This document shows, piece after piece, positions 14,440 through 29,300 of a stretch of DNA of 64,000 nt (its first letter is position 1; every line of letters begins with the position of its first letter). The translations under genes were made by a program, and so were the position numbers. The stretch spans positions 1 to 64,000 of the forward strand of contig JBBELK010000313.1 of the NCBI GenBank assembly GCA_037783545.1, written 5' to 3'. The notes beneath the pieces were generated by a model. That model ran no database searches, was not told the origin of the DNA, and saw nothing but the letters and a program-made list of their open reading frames with translations. The stretch comes from Henricia sp. BOLD:AAB3569. Taxonomy: Eukaryota > Echinodermata > Asteroidea > Spinulosida > Echinasteridae.

Positions 14440-17400
14440 CCAAACTTTGAAATTTCTCTGCCATTTCCCGGCGAAAGTCTGTCAATTTTTTATGACAAGT
14501 GCGCAATATAGAGAGTTTAGGGCATGCAAAATTTGAAGTTCGTCGGAACATTTTTCGACCTCCAAATTTGCCGACGTTTGGACCACACTTTGACCAAATT
14601 GCCGAGCCAAACTGCGGTGCGTTAACGACAGTCCGAATGACTGAGCATGCGCACAACTCAGGAGTACCCCAAAGAGGTGTGTACAGACAGCCACGGTTTG
14701 CGTGAGAGCAGTCAGGAAGCCTCAACCCAGTTTTTTTCTAAACTTTGAAATTTCTCTGCCATTTCCCGGCGAAAGTCTGTAAATTTTGTATGACAAGTGC
14801 GCAATATAGAGAGTTTAGGGCATGCAAAATTTGAAGTTCGTCTGAACATTTTTCGACCTCCAAATTTGCCGACGTTTGGACCACACTTTGACCAAATTGC
14901 CGAGCCAAACTGCGGTGCGTTAACGACAGTCCGAATGACTGAGCATGCGCACAACTCAGGAGTACCCCAAAGAGGTGTGTACAGACAGCCACGGTTTGCG
15001 TGAGAGCAGTCAGGAAGCCTCAACCCAGTTTTTTCTAAACTTTGAAATTTCTCTGCCATTTCCCGGCGAAAGTCTGTCATTTTTTTATGACAAGTGCGCA
15101 ATATAGAGAGTTTAGGGCATGCAAAATTTGAAGTTCGTCGGAACATTTTTCGACCTCCAAATTTGCCGACGTTTGGACCACACTTTGACCAAATTGCCGA
15201 GCCAAACTGCGGTGCGTTAACGACAGTCCGAATGACTGAGCATGCGCACAACTCAGGAGTACCCCAAAGAGGGTGTGTACAGACAGCCACGGTTTGCGTG
15301 AGAGCAGTCAGGAAGCCTCAACCCAGTTTTTTCTAAACTTTGAAATTTCTCTGCCATTTCCCGGCGAAAGTCTGTAAATTTTTTATGACAAGTGCGCAAT
15401 ATAGAGAGTTTAGGGCATGCAAAATTTGAAGTTCTTCGGAACATTTTTCGACCTCCAAATTTGCCGACGTTTGGACCACACTTTGACCAAATTGCCGAGC
15501 CAAACTGCGGTGCGTTAACGACAGTCCGAATGACTGAGCATGCGCACAACTCAGGAGTACCCCAAAGAGGTGTGTACAGACAGCCACGGTTTGCGTGAGA
15601 GCAGTCAGGAAGCCTCAACCCAGTTTTTTCTAAACTTTGAAATTTCTCTGCCATTTCCCGGCGAAAGTCTGTCAATTTTTTATGACAAGTGCGCAATATA
15701 GAGAGTTTAAGGCATGCAAAATTTGAAGTTCGTCGGAACATTTTTCGACCTCCAAATTTGCCGACGTTTGGACCACACTTTGACCAAATTGCCGAGCCAA
15801 ACTGCGGTGCGTTAACGACAGACCGAATGACTGAGCATGCGCACAACTCAGGAGTACCCCAAAGAGGTGTGTACAGACAGCCACGGTTTGCGTGAGAGCA
15901 GTCAGGAAGCCTCAACCCAGTTTTTTCTAAACTTTGAAATTTCTCTGCCATTTCCCGGCGAAAGTCTGTCAATTTTTTATGACAAGTGCGCAATATAGAG
16001 AGTTTAGGGCATGCAAAATTTGAAGTTCGTCGGAACATTTTTCGACCTCCAAATTTGCCGACGTTTGGACCACACTTTGACCAAATTGCCGAGCCAAACT
16101 GCGGTGCGTTAACGACAGTCCGAATGACTGAGCATGCGCACAACTCAGGAGTACCCCAAAGAGGTGTGTACAGACAGCCACGGTTTGCGTGAGAGCAGTC
16201 AGGAAGCCTCAACCCAGTTTTTTCCAAACTTTGAAATTTCTCTGCCATTTCCCGGCGAAAGTCTGTCAATTTTTTATGACAAGTGCGCAATATAGAGAGT
16301 TTAGGGCATGCAAAATTTGAAGTTCGTCGGAACATTTTTCGACCTCCAAATTTGCCGACGTTTGGACCACACTTTGACCAAATTGCCGAGCCAAACTGCG
16401 GTGCGTTAACGACAGTCCGAATGACTGAGCATGCGCACAACTCAGGAGTACCCCAAAGAGGTGTGTACAGACAGCCACGGTTTGCGTGAGAGCAGTCAGG
16501 AAGCCTCAACCCAGTTTTTTTCTAAACTTTGAAATTTCTCTGCCATATCCCGGCGAAAGTCTGTAAATTTTGTATGACAAGTGCGCAATATAGAGAGTTT
16601 AGGGCATGCAAAATTTGAAGTTCGTCTGAACATTTTTCGACCTCCAAATTTGCCGACGTTTGGACCACACTTTGACCAAATTGCCGAGCCAAACTGCGGT
16701 GCGTTAACGACAGTCCGAATGACTGAGCATGCGCACAACTCAGGAGTACCCCAAAGAGGTGTGTACAGACAGCCACGGTTTGCGTGAGAGCAGTCAGGAA
16801 GCCTCAACCCAGTTTTTTCTAAACTTTGAAATTTCTCTGCCATTTCCCGGCGAAAGTCTGTCATTTTTTTATGACAAGTGCGCAATATAGAGAGTTTAGG
16901 GCATGCAAAATTTGAAGTTCGTCGGAACATTTTTCGACCTCCAAATTTGCCGACGTTTGGACCACACTTTGACCAAATTGCCGAGCCAAACTGCGGTGCG
17001 TTAACGACAGTCCGAATGACTGAGCATGCGCACAACTCAGGAGTACCCCAAAGAGGTGTGTACAGACAGCCACGGTTTGCGTGAGAGCAGTCAGGAAGCC
17101 TCAACCCAGTTTTTTCTAAACTTTGAAATTTCTCTGCCATTTCCCGGCGAAAGTCTGTAAATTTTTTATGACAAGTGCGCAATATAGAGAGTTTAGGGCA
17201 TGCAAAATTTGAAGTTCGTCGGAACATTTTTCGACCTCCAAATTTGCCGACGTTTGGACCACACTTTGACCAAATTGCCGAGCCAAACTGCGGTGCGTTA
17301 ACGACAGACCGAATGACTGAGCATGCGCACAACTCACGAGTACCCCAAAGAGGTGTGTACAGACAGCCACGGTTTGCGTGAGAGCAGTCAGGAAGCCTCA

Positions 17401-17711
17401 ACCCAGTTTTTTTCTAAACTTTGAAATTTCTCTGCCATTTCCCGGCGAAAGTCTGTCAATTTTTTATGACAAGTGCGCAATATAGAGAGTTTAGGGCATG
17501 CAAAATTTGAAGTTCGTCGGAACATTTTTCGACCTCCAAATTTGCCGACGTTTGGACCACACTTTGACCAAATTGCCGAGCCAAACTGCGGTGCGTTAAC
17601 GACAGTCCGAATGACTGAGCATGCGCACAACTCAGGAGTACCCCAAATAGGTGTGTACAGACAGCCACGGTTTGCGTGAGAGCAGTCAGGAAGCCTCAAC
17701 CCAGTTTTTTC
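14440..17711. repeat. higher-order repeat, six monomers (about 1784 bp) then five
   Basis: The marker TTTTTTCCAAAC (normally TTTTTTCTAAAC) occurs at 14440, 16224 and 17711, giving spacings of 1784 and 1487 bp, or six and five monomers. CTGTAAATTTTGTATG at about 14781 and 16565 (1784 bp apart), GTCATTTTTTTATG and CAGACCGAATG follow the same spacing. The second unit has lost one monomer, as expected from out-of-register exchange. Confidence 0.8.
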
Positions 17712-20569
17712 CAAACTTTGAAATTTCTCTGCCATTTCCCGGCGAAAGTCTGTCAATTTTTTATGACAAGTGCGCAATATAGAGAGTTTAGGGCATGCAA
17801 AATTTGAAGTTCGTCGGAACATTTTTCGACCTCCAAATTTGCCGACGTTTGGACCACACTTTGACCAAATTGCCGAGCCAAACTGCGGTGCGTTAACGAC
17901 AGTCCGAATGACTGAGCATGCGCACAACTCAGGAGTACCCCAAAGAGGTGTGTACAGACAGCCACGGTTTGCGTGAGAGCAGTCAGGAAGCCTCAACCCA
18001 GTTTTTTCTAAACTTTGAAATTTCTCTGCCATTTCCCGGCGAAAGTCTGTCAATTTTTTTATGACAAGTGCGCAATATAGAGAGTTTAGGGCATGCAAAA
18101 TTTAAAGTTCGTCTGAACATTTTTCGACCTCCAAATTTGCCGACGTTTGGACCACACTTTGACCAAATTGCCGAGCCAAACTGCGGTGCGTTAACGACAG
18201 TCCGAATGACTGAGCATGCGCACAACTCAGGAGTACCCCAAAGAGGTGTGTACAGACAGCCACGGTTTGCGTGAGAGCAGTCAGGAAGCCTCAACCCAGT
18301 TTTTTCTAAACTTTGAAATTTCTCTGCCATTTCCTGGCGAAAGTCTGTCAATTTTGTATGACAAGTGCGCAATATAGAGAGTTTAGGGCATGCAAAATTT
18401 GAAGTTCGTCGGAACATTTTTCGACCTCCAAATTTGCGACGTTTGGACCACACTTTGACCAAATTGCCGAGCCAAACTGCGGTGCGTTAACGACAGTCCG
18501 AATGACTGAGCATGCGCACAACTCAGGAGTACCCCAAAGAGGTGTGTACAGACAGCCACGGTTTGCGTGAGAGCAGTCAGGAAGCCTCAACCCAGTTTTT
18601 TCTAAACTTTGAAATTTCTCTGCCATTTCCCGGCGAAAGTCTGTCAATTTTGTATGACAAGTGCGCAATATAGAGAGTTTAGGGCATGCAAAATTTGAAG
18701 TTCGTCGGAACATTTTTCGACATCCAAATTTGCCGACGTTTGGACCACACTTTGACCAAATTGCCGAGCCAAACTGCAGTGCGTTAACGACAGTCCGAAT
18801 GACTGAGCATGCGCACAACTCAGGAGTACCCCCAAAGAGGTGTGTACAGACAGCCACGGTTTGCGTGAGAGCAGTCAGGAAGCCTCAACCCAGTTTTTTC
18901 TAAACTTTGAAATTTCTCTGCCATTTCCCGGCGAAAGTCTGTCAATTTTTTTATGACAAGTGCGCAATATAGAGAGTTTAGGGCATGCAAAATTTGAAGT
19001 TCGTCGGAACATTTTTCGACCTCCAAATTTGCCGACGTTTGGACCACACTTTGACCAAATTGCCGAGCCAAACTGCGGTGCGTTTACGACAGTCCGAATG
19101 ACTGAGCATGCGCACAACTCAGGAGTACCCCAAAGAGGTGTGTACAGACAGCCACGGTTTGCGTGAGAGCAGTCAGGAAGCCTCAACCCAGTTTTTTCTA
19201 AACTTTGAAATTTCTCTGCCATTTCCCGGCGAAAGTCTGTCAATTTTTTATGACAAGTGCGCAATATAGAGAGTTTAGGGCATGCAAAATTTGAAGTTCG
19301 TCGGAACATTTTTCGACCTCCAAATTTGCCGACGTTTGGACCACACTTTGACCAAATTGCCGAGCCAAACTGCGGTGCGTTAACGACAGTCCGAATGACT
19401 GAGCATGCGCACAACTCAGGAGTACCCCAAAGAGGTGTGTACAGACAGCCACGGTTTGCGTGAGAGCAGTCAGGAAGCCTCAACCCAGTTTTTTCTAAAC
19501 TTTGAAATTTCTCTGCCATTTCCCGGCGAAAGTCTGTCAATTTTTTTATGACAAGTGCGCAATATAGAGAGTTTAGGGCATGCAAAATTTGAAGTTCGTC
19601 GGAACATTTTTCGACATCCAAATTTGCCGACGTTTGGACCACACTTTGACCAAATTGCCGAGCCAAACTGCGGTGCGTTAACGACAGTCCGAATGACTGA
19701 GCATGCGCACAACTCAGGAGTACCCCAAAGAGGTGTGTACAGACAGCCACGGTTTGCGTGAGAGCAGTCAGGAAGCCTCAACCCAGTTTTTTCTAAACTT
19801 TGAAATTTCTCTGCCATTTCCCGGCGAAAGTCTGTCAATTTGTATGACAAGTGCGCAATATAGAGAGTTTAGGACATGCAAAATTTGAAGTTCGTCGGAA
19901 CATTTTTCGACCTCCAAATTTGCCGACGTTTGGACCACACTTTGACCAAATTGCCGAGCCAAACTGCGGTGCGTTAACGACAGTCCGAATGACTGAGCAT
20001 GCGCACAACTCAGGAGTACCCCAAAGAGGTGTGTACAGACAGCCACGGTTTGCGTGAGAGCAGTCAGGAAGCCTCAACCCAGTTTTTTCTAAACTTTGAA
20101 ATTTCTCTGCCATTTCCCGGCGAAAGTCTGTCAATTTTTTATGACAAGTGCGCAATATAGAGAGTTTAGGGCATGCAAAATTTGAAGTTCGTCGGAACAT
20201 TTTTCGACCTCCAAATTTGCCGACGTTTGGATCACACTTTGACCAAATTGCCGAGCCAAACTGCAGTGCGTTAACGACAGTCCGAATGACTGAGCATGCG
20301 CACAACTCAGGAGTACCCCAAAGAGGTGTGTACAGACAGCCACGGTTTGCGTGAGAGCAGTCAGGAAGCCTCAACCCAGTTTTTTCTAAACTTTGAAATT
20401 TCTCTGCCATTTCCCGGCGAAAGTCTGTCAATTTTTTATGACAAGTGCGCAATATAGAGAGTTTAGGGCATGCAAAATTTGAAGTTCGTCGGAACATTTT
20501 TCGACCTCCAAATTTGCCGACGTTTGGACCACACTTTGACCAAATTGCAGAGCCAAACTGCGGTGCGTT

Positions 20570-23500
20570 ATCGACAGTCCGAATGACTGAGCATGCGCAC
20601 AACTCAGGAGTACCCCAAAGAGGTGTGTACAGACAGCCACGGTTTGCGTGAGAGCAGTCAGGAAGCCTCAACCAAGTTTTTTCTAAACTTTGAAATTTCT
20701 CTGCCATTTCCCGGCGAAAGTCTGTCAATTTTTTATGACAAGTGCGCAATATAGAGAGTTTAGGGCATGCAAAATTTGAAGTTCTTCGGAACATTTTTCG
20801 ACCTCCAAATTTGCCGACGTTTGGACCACACTTTGACCAAATTGCCGATCCAAACTGCGGTGCGTTAACGACAGTCCGAATGACTGAGCATGCGCACAAC
20901 TCAGGAGTACCCCAAAGAGGTGTGTACAGACAGCCACGGTTTGCGTGAGAGCAGTCAGGAAGCCTCAACCCAGTTTTTTCTAAACTTTGAAATTTCTCTG
21001 CCATTTCCCGGCGAAAGTCTGTCAATTTTTTATGACAAGTGCGCAATATAGAGAGTTTAGGGCATGCAAAATTTGAAGTTCTTCGGAACATTTTTCGACC
21101 TCCAAATTTGCCGACGTTTGGACCACACTTTGACCAAATTGCCGAGCCAAACTGCGGTGCGTTAACGACAGTCCGAATGACTGAGCATGCGCACAACTCA
21201 GGAGTATCCCAAAGAGGTGTGTACAGACAGCCACGGTTTGCGTGAGAGCAGTCAGGAAGCCTCAACCCAGTTTTTTCTAAACTTTGAAATTTCTCTGCCA
21301 TTTCCCGGCGAAAGTCTGTCAATTTTTTATGACAAGTGCGCAATATAGAGAGTTTAGGGCATGCAAAATTTGAAGTTCGTCTGAACATTTTTCGACCTCC
21401 AAATTTGCCGACGTTTGGACCACACTTTGACCAAATTGCCGAGCCAAACTGCGGTGCGTTAACGACAGTCCGAATGACTGAGCATGCGCACAACTCAGGA
21501 GTACCCCAAAGAGGTGTGTACAGACAGCCACGGTTTGCGTGAGAGCAGTCAGGAAGCCTCAACCCAGTTTTTTCTAAACTTTGAAATTTCTCTGCCATTT
21601 CCCGGCGAAAGTCTGTCAATTTTTTATGACAAGTGCGCAATATAGAGAGTTTAGGGCATGCAAAATTTGAAGTTCGTCGGAACATTTTTCGACATCCAAA
21701 TTTGCCGACGTTTGGACCACACTTTGACCAAATTGCCGAGCCAAACTGCGGTGCGTTAACGACAGTCCGAATGACTGAGCATGCGCACAACTCAGGAGTA
21801 CCCCCAAAGAGGTGTGTACAGACAGCCACGGTTTGCGTGAGAGCAGTCAGGAAGCCTCAACCCAGTTTTTTCTAAACTTTGAAATTTCTCTGCCATTTCC
21901 CGGCGAAAGTCTGTCAATTTTTTATGACAAGTGCGCAATATAGAGAGTTTAGGGCATGCAAAATTTGAAGTTCGTCGGAACATTTTTCGACCTCCAAATT
22001 TGCCGACGTTTGGACCACACTTTGACCAAATTGCCGAGCCAAACTGCGGTGCGTTAACGACAGTCCGAATGACTGAGCATGCGCACAACTCAGGAGTACC
22101 CCAAAGAGGTGTGTACAGACAGCCACGGTTTGCGTGAGAGCAGTCAGGAAGCCTCAACCCAGTTTTTTCTAAACTTTGAAATTTCTCTGCCATTTCCCGG
22201 CGAAAGTCTGTCAATTTTTTTATGACAAGTGCGCAATATAGAGAGTTTAGGGCATGCAAAATTTGAAGTTCGTCGGAACATTTTTCGACCTCCAAATTTG
22301 CCGACGTTTGGACCACACTTTGACCAAATTGCCGAGCCAAACTGCGGTGCGTTATCGACAGTCCGAATTACTGAGCATGCGCACAACTCAGGAGTACCCC
22401 AAAGAGGTGTGTACAGACAGCCACGGTTTGCGTGAGAGCAGTCAGGAAGCCTCAACCCAGTTTTTTCTAAACTTTGAAATTTCTCTGCCATTTCCCGGCG
22501 AAAGTCTGTCAATTTTTTATGACAAGTGCGCAATATAGAGAGTTTAGGGCATGCAAAATTTGAAGTTCTTCGGAACATTTTTCGACCTCCAAATTTGCCG
22601 ACGTTTGGACCACACTTTGACTAAATTGCCGAGCCAAACTGCGGTGCGTTAACGACAGTCCGAATGACTGAGCATGCGCACAACTCAGGAGTACCCCAAA
22701 GAGGTGTGTACAGACAGCCACGGTTTGCGTGAGAGCAGTCAGGAAGCCTCAACCCAGTTTTTTCTAAACTTTGAAATTTCTCTGCCATTTCCCGGCGAAA
22801 GTCTGTCAATTTTTATGACAAGTGCGCAATATAGAGAGTTTAGGACATGCAAAATTTGAAGTTCGTCGGAACATTTTTCGACCTCCAAATTTTCCGACGT
22901 TTGGACCACACTTTGACCAAATTGCCGAGCCAAACTGCGGTGCGTTAACGACAGTCCGAATGACTGAGCATGCGCACAACTCAGGAGTACCCCAAAGAGG
23001 TGTGTACAGACAGCCACGGTTTGCGTGAGAGCAGTCAGGAAGCCTCAACCCAGTTTTTTCTAAACTTTGAAATTTCTCTGCCATTTCCCGGCGAAAGTCT
23101 GTCAATTTTTTATGACAAGTGCGCAATATAGAGAGTTTAGGGCATGCAAAATTTGAAGTTCGTCGGAACATTTTTCGACCTCCAAATTTGCCGACGTTTG
23201 GACCACACTTTGACCAAATTGCCGAGCCAAACTGCGGTGCGTTAACGACAGTCCGAATGACTGAGCATGCGCACAACTCAGGAGTACCCCAAAGAGGTGT
23301 GTACAGACAGCCACGGTTTGCGTGAGAGCAGTCAGGAAGCCTCAACCCAGTTTTTTCTAAACTTTGAAATTTCTCTGCCATTTCCCGGCGAAAGTCTGTC
23401 AATTTTTTATGACAAGTGCGCAATATAGAGAGTTTAGGGCATGCAAAATTTGAAGTTCGTCGGAACATTTTTCGACCTCCAAATTTGCCGACGTTCGGAC

Positions 23501-24000
23501 CACACTTTGACCAAATTGCCGAGCCAAACTGCGGTGCGTTAACGACAGTCCGAATGACTGAGCATGCGCACAACTCAGGAGTACCCCAAAGAGGTGTGTA
23601 CAGACAGCCACGGTTTGCGTGAGAGCAGTCAGGAAGCCTCAACCCAGTTTTTTCTAAACTTTGAAATTTCTCTGCCATTTCCCGGCGAAAGTCTGTCAAT
23701 TTTTTATGACAAGTGCGCAATATAGAGAGTTTAGGGCATGCAAAATTTGAAGTTCGTCGGAACATTTTTCGACCTCCAAATTTGCCGACGTTTGGACCAC
23801 ACTTTGACCAAATTGCCGAGCCAAACTGCGGTGCGTTATCGACAGTCCGAATGACTGAGCATGCGCACAACTCAGGAGTACCCCAAAGAGGTGTGTACAG
23901 ACAGCCACGGTTTGCGTGAGAGCAGTCAGGAAGCCTCAACCCAGTTTTTTCTAAACTTTGAAATTTCTCTGCCATTTCCCGGCGAAAGTCTGTCAATTTT
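20570..24000. repeat. older six-monomer higher-order units marked by GTTATCGAC
   Basis: The variant GTTATCGAC occurs at about 20570, 22354 and 23838, spacings of 1784 and 1484 bp (six and five monomers). At the first two sites it is followed one monomer later by GTTCTTCGG. The same pair of markers is found in the regular units at 26.4-30.3 kb, so these appear to be less regular members of the same family of units. Confidence 0.7.
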
Positions 24001-26368
24001 TCATGACAAGTGCGCAATATAGAGAGTTTAGGGCATGCAAAATTTGAAGTTCGTCGGAACATTTTTCGACATCCAAATTTGCCGACGTTTGGACCACACT
24101 TTGACCAAATTGCCGAGCCAAACTGCGGTGCGTTAACGACAGTCCGAATGACTGAGCATGCGCACAACTCAGGAGTACCCCCAAAGAGGTGTGTACAGAC
24201 AGCCACGGTTTGCGTGAGAGCAGTCAGGAAGCCTCAACCCAGTTTTTTCTAAACTTTGAAATTTCTCTGCCATTTCCCGGCGAAAGTCTGTCAATTTTTT
24301 ATGACAAGTGCGCAATATAGAGAGTTTAGGGCATGCAAAATTTGAAGTTCGTCGGAACATTTTTCGACCTCCAAATTTGCCGACGATTGGACCACACTTT
24401 GACCAAATTGCCGAGCCAAACTGCGGTGCGTTAACGACAGTCCGAATGACTGAGCATGCGCACAACTCAGGAGTACCCCAAAGAGGTGTGTACAGACAGC
24501 CACGGTTTGCGTGAGAGCAGTCAGGAAGCCTCAACCCAGTTTTTTCTAAACTTTGAAATTTCTCTGCCATTTCCCGGCGAAAGTCTGTCAATTTTTATGA
24601 CAAGTGCGCAATATAGAGAGTTTAGGACATGCAAAATTTTAAGTTCGTCGGAACATTTTTCGACCTCCAAATTTGCCGACGTTTGGACCACACTTTGACC
24701 AAATTGCCGAGCCAAACTGCGGTGCGTTAACGACAGTCCAAATGACTGAGCATGCGCACAACTCAGGAGTACCCCAAAGAGGTGTGTACAGACAGCCACG
24801 GTTTGCGTGAGAGCAGTCAGGAAGCCTCAACCCAGTTTTTTCTAAACTTTGAAATTTCTCTGCCATTTCCCGGCGAAAGTCTGTCAATTTTTTATGACAA
24901 GTGCGCAATATAGAGAGTTTAGGGCATGCAAAATTTGAAGTTCGTCGGAACATTTTTCGACCTCCAAATTTGCCGACGTTTGGACCACACTTTGACCAAA
25001 TTGCCGAGCCAAACTGCGGTGCGTTAACGACAGTCCGAATGACTGAGCATGCGCACAACTCAGGAGTACCCCAAAGAGGTGTGTACAGACAGCCACGGTT
25101 TGCGTGAGAGCAGTCAGGAAGCCTCAACCCAGTTTTTTCTAAACTTTGAAATTTCTCTGCCATTTCCCGGCGAAAGTCTGTCAATTTTTCATGACAAGTG
25201 CGCAATATAGAGAGTTTAGGGCATGCAAAATTTGAAGTTCGTCGGAACATTTTTCGACATCCAAATTTGCCGACGTTTGGACCACACTTTGACCAAATTG
25301 CCGAGCCAAACTGCGGTGCGTTAACGACAGTCCGAATGACTGAGCATGCGCACAACTCAGGAGTACCCCCAAAGAGGTGTGTACAGACAGCCACGGTTTG
25401 CGTGAGAGCAGTCAGGAAGCCTCAACCCAGTTTTTTCTAAACTTTGAAATTTCTCTGCCATTTCCCGGCGAAAGTCTGTCAATTTTTTATGACAAGTGCG
25501 CAATATAGAGAGTTTAGGGCATGCAAAATTTGAAGTTCGTCGGAACATTTTTCGACCTCCAAATTTGCCGACGATTGGACCACACTTTGACCAAATTGCC
25601 GAGCCAAACTGCGGTGCGTTAACGACAGTCCGAATGACTGAGCATGCGCACAACTCAGGAGTACCCCAAAGAGGTGTGTACAGACAGCCACGGTTTGCGT
25701 GAGAGCAGTCAGGAAGCCTCAACCCAGTTTTTTCTAAACTTTGAAATTTCTCTGCCATTTCCCGGCGAAAGTCTGTCAATTTTTATGACAAGTGCGCAAT
25801 ATAGAGAGTTTAGGACATGCAAAATTTTAAGTTCGTCGGAACATTTTTCGACCTCCAAATTTGCCGACGTTTGGACCACACTTTGACCAAATTGCCGAGC
25901 CAAACTGCGGTGCGTTAACGACAGTCCAAATGACTGAGCATGCGCACAACTCAGGAGTACCCCAAAGAGGTGTGTACAGACAGCCACGGTTTGCGTGAGA
26001 GCAGTCAGGAAGCCTCAACCCAGTTTTTTCTAAACTTTGAAATTTCTCTGCCATTTCCCGGCGAAAGTCTGTCAATTTTTTATGACAAGTGCGCAATATA
26101 GAGAGTTTAGGGCATGCAAAATTTGAAGTTCGTCGGAACATTTTTCGACCTCCAAATTTGCCGACGTTTGGACCACACTTTGACCAAATTGCCGAGCCAA
26201 ACTGCGGTGCGTTAACGACAGTCCGAATGACTGAGCATGCGCACAACTCAGGAGTACCCCAAAGAGGTGTGTACAGACAGCCACGGTTTGCGTGAGAGCA
26301 GTCAGGAAGCCTCAACCCAGTTTTTTCTAAACTTTGAAATTTCTCTGCCATTTCCCGGCGAAAGTCTG
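24001..26368. repeat. four-monomer higher-order repeat, 1188 bp, two units
   Basis: Two adjacent units share an ordered set of variants exactly 1188 bp apart: TTTTTCATGAC (24001 and 25189), GACATCC, CCCCCAAAG, CGACGATTGG (24381 and 25569), TTAGGACATGC with AATTTTAAG, and CAGTCCAAATG (24731 and 25919). I saw no difference between the two units at the markers checked, which points to a recent duplication. Confidence 0.88.
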
Positions 26369-29300
26369 TCAATTTGTTATGACAAGTGCGCAATATAGAG
26401 AGTTTAGGGCATGCAAAATTTGAAGTTCGTCGGAACATTTTTCGACCTCCAAATTTGCCGACGTTTGGACCACACTTTGACCAAATTGCCGAGCCAAACT
26501 GCGGTGCGTTATCGACAGTCCGAATGACTGAGCATGCGCACAACTCAGGAGTACCCCAAAGAGGTGTGTACAGACAGCCACGGTTTGCGTGAGAGCAGTC
26601 AGGAAGCCTCAACCCAGTTTTTTCTAAACTTTGAAATTTCTCTGCCATTTCCCGGCGAAAGTCTGTCAATTTTTTATGACAAGTGCGCAATATAGAGAGT
26701 TTAGGGCATGCAAAATTTGAAGTTCTTCGGAACATTTTTCGACCTCCAAATTTGCCGACGTTTGGACCACACTTTGACTAAATTGCCGAGCCAAACTGCG
26801 GTGCGTTAACGACAGTCCGAATGACTGAGCATGCGCACAACTCAGGAGTACCCCCAAAGAGGTGTGTACAGACAGCCACGGTTTGCGTGAGAGCAGTCAG
26901 GAAGCCTCAACCCAGTTTTTTCTAAACTTTATAATTTCTCTGCCATTTCCCGGCGAAAGTCTGTCAATTTTTTATGACAAGTGCGCAATATAGAGAGTTT
27001 AGGGCATGCAAAATTTGAAGTTCGTCGGAACATTTTTCGACCTCCAAATTTGCCGACGTTTGGACCACACTTTGACCAAATTGCCGAGCCAAACTGCGGT
27101 GCGTTAACGACAGTCCGAATGACTGAGCATGCGCACAACTCAGGAGTACCCCAAAGAGGTGTGTACAGACAGCCACGGTTTGCGTGAGAGCAGTCAGGAA
27201 GCCTCAACCCAGTTTTTTCTAAACTTTGAAATTTCTCTGCCATTTCCCGGCGAAAGTCTGTCAATTTTTATGACAAGTGCGCAATATAGAGAGTTTAGGA
27301 CATGCAAAATTTGAAGTTCGTCGGAACATTTTTCGACCTCCAAATTTGCCGACGATTGGACCACACTTTGACCAAATTGCCGAGCCAAACTGCGGTGCGT
27401 TAACGACAGTCCGAATGACTGAGCATGCGCACAACTCAGGAGTACCCCAAAGAGGTGTGTACAGACAGCCACGGTTTGCGTGAGAGCAGTCAGGAAGCCT
27501 CAACCCAGTTTTTTCTAAACTTTGAAATTTCTCTGCCATTTCCCGGCGAAAGTCTGTCAATTTTTATGACAAGTGCGCAATATAGAGAGTTTAGGACATG
27601 CAAAATTTGAAGTTCGTCGGAACATTTTTCGACCTCCAAATTTGCCGACGTTTGGACCACACTTTGACCAAATTGCCGAGCCAAACTGCGGTGCGTTAAC
27701 GACAGTCCAAATGACTGAGCATGCGCACAACTCAGGAGTACCCCAAAGAGGTGTGTACAGACAGCCACGGTTTGCGTGAGAGCAGTCAGGAAGCCTCAAC
27801 CCAGTTTTTTCTAAACTTTGAAATTTCTCTGCCATTTCCCGGCGAAAGTCTGTCAATTTTTTATGACAAGTGCGCAATATAGAGAGTTTAGGGCATGCAA
27901 AATTTGAAGTTCGTCGGAACATTTTTCGACCTCCAAATTTGCCGACGTTTGGACCACACTTTGACCAAATTGCCGAGCCAAACTGCGGTGCGTTAACGAC
28001 AGTCCGAATGACTGAGCATGCGCACAACTCAGGAGTACCCCAAAGAGGTGTGTACAGACAGCCACGGTTTGCGTGAGAGCAGTCAGGAAGCCTCAACCCA
28101 GTTTTTTCTAAACTTTGAAATTTCTCTGCCATTTCCCGGCGAAAGTGTGTCAATTTTTTATGACAAGTGCGCAATATAGAGAGTTTAGGGCATGCAAAAT
28201 TTGAAGTTCGTCGGAACATTTTTCGACCTCCAAATTTGCCGACGTTTGGACCACACTTTGACCAAATTGCCGAGCCAAACTGCGGTGCGTTATCGACAGT
28301 CCGAATGACTGAGCATGCGCACAACTCAGGAGTACCCCAAAGAGGTGTGTACAGACAGCCACGGTTTGCGTGAGAGCAGTCAGGAAGCCTCAACCCAGTT
28401 TTTTCTAAACTTTGAAATTTCTCTGCCATTTCCCGGCGAAAGTCTGTCAATTTTTTATGACAAGTGCGCAATATAGAGAGTTTAGGGCATGCAAAATTTG
28501 AAGTTCTTCGGAACATTTTTCGACCTCCAAATTTGCCGACGTTTGGACCACACTTTGACTAAATTGCCGAGCCAAACTGCGGTGCGTTAACGACAGTCCG
28601 AATGACTGAGCATGCGCACAACTCAGGAGTACCCCCAAAGAGGTGTGTACAGACAGCCACGGTTTGCGTGAGAGCAGTCAGGAAGCCTCAACCCAGTTTT
28701 TTCTAAACTTTGAAATTTCTCTGCCATTTCCCGGCGAAAGTCTGTCAATTTTTTATGACAAGTGCGCAATATAGAGAGTTTAGGGCATGCAAAATTTGAA
28801 GTTCGTCGGAACATTTTTCGACCTCCAAATTTGCCGACGTTTGGACCACACTTTGACCAAATTGCCGAGCCAAACTGCGGTGCGTTAACGACAGTCCGAA
28901 TGACTGAGCATGCGCACAACTCAGGAGTACCCCAAAGAGGTGTGTACAGACAGCCACGGTTTGCGTGAGAGCAGTCAGGAAGCCTCAACCCAGTTTTTTC
29001 TAAACTTTGAAATTTCTCTGCCATTTCCCGGCGAAAGTCTGTCAATTTTTATGACAAGTGCGCAATATAGAGAGTTTAGGACATGCAAAATTTGAAGTTC
29101 GTCGGAACATTTTTCGACCTCCAAATTTGCCGACGTTTGGACCACACTTTGACCAAATTGCCGAGCCAAACTGCGGTGCGTTAACGACAGTCCGAATGAC
29201 TGAGCATGCGCACAACTCAGGAGTACCCCAAAGAGGTGTGTACAGACAGCCACGGTTTGCGTGAGAGCAGTCAGGAAGCCTCAACCCAGTTTTTTCTAAA

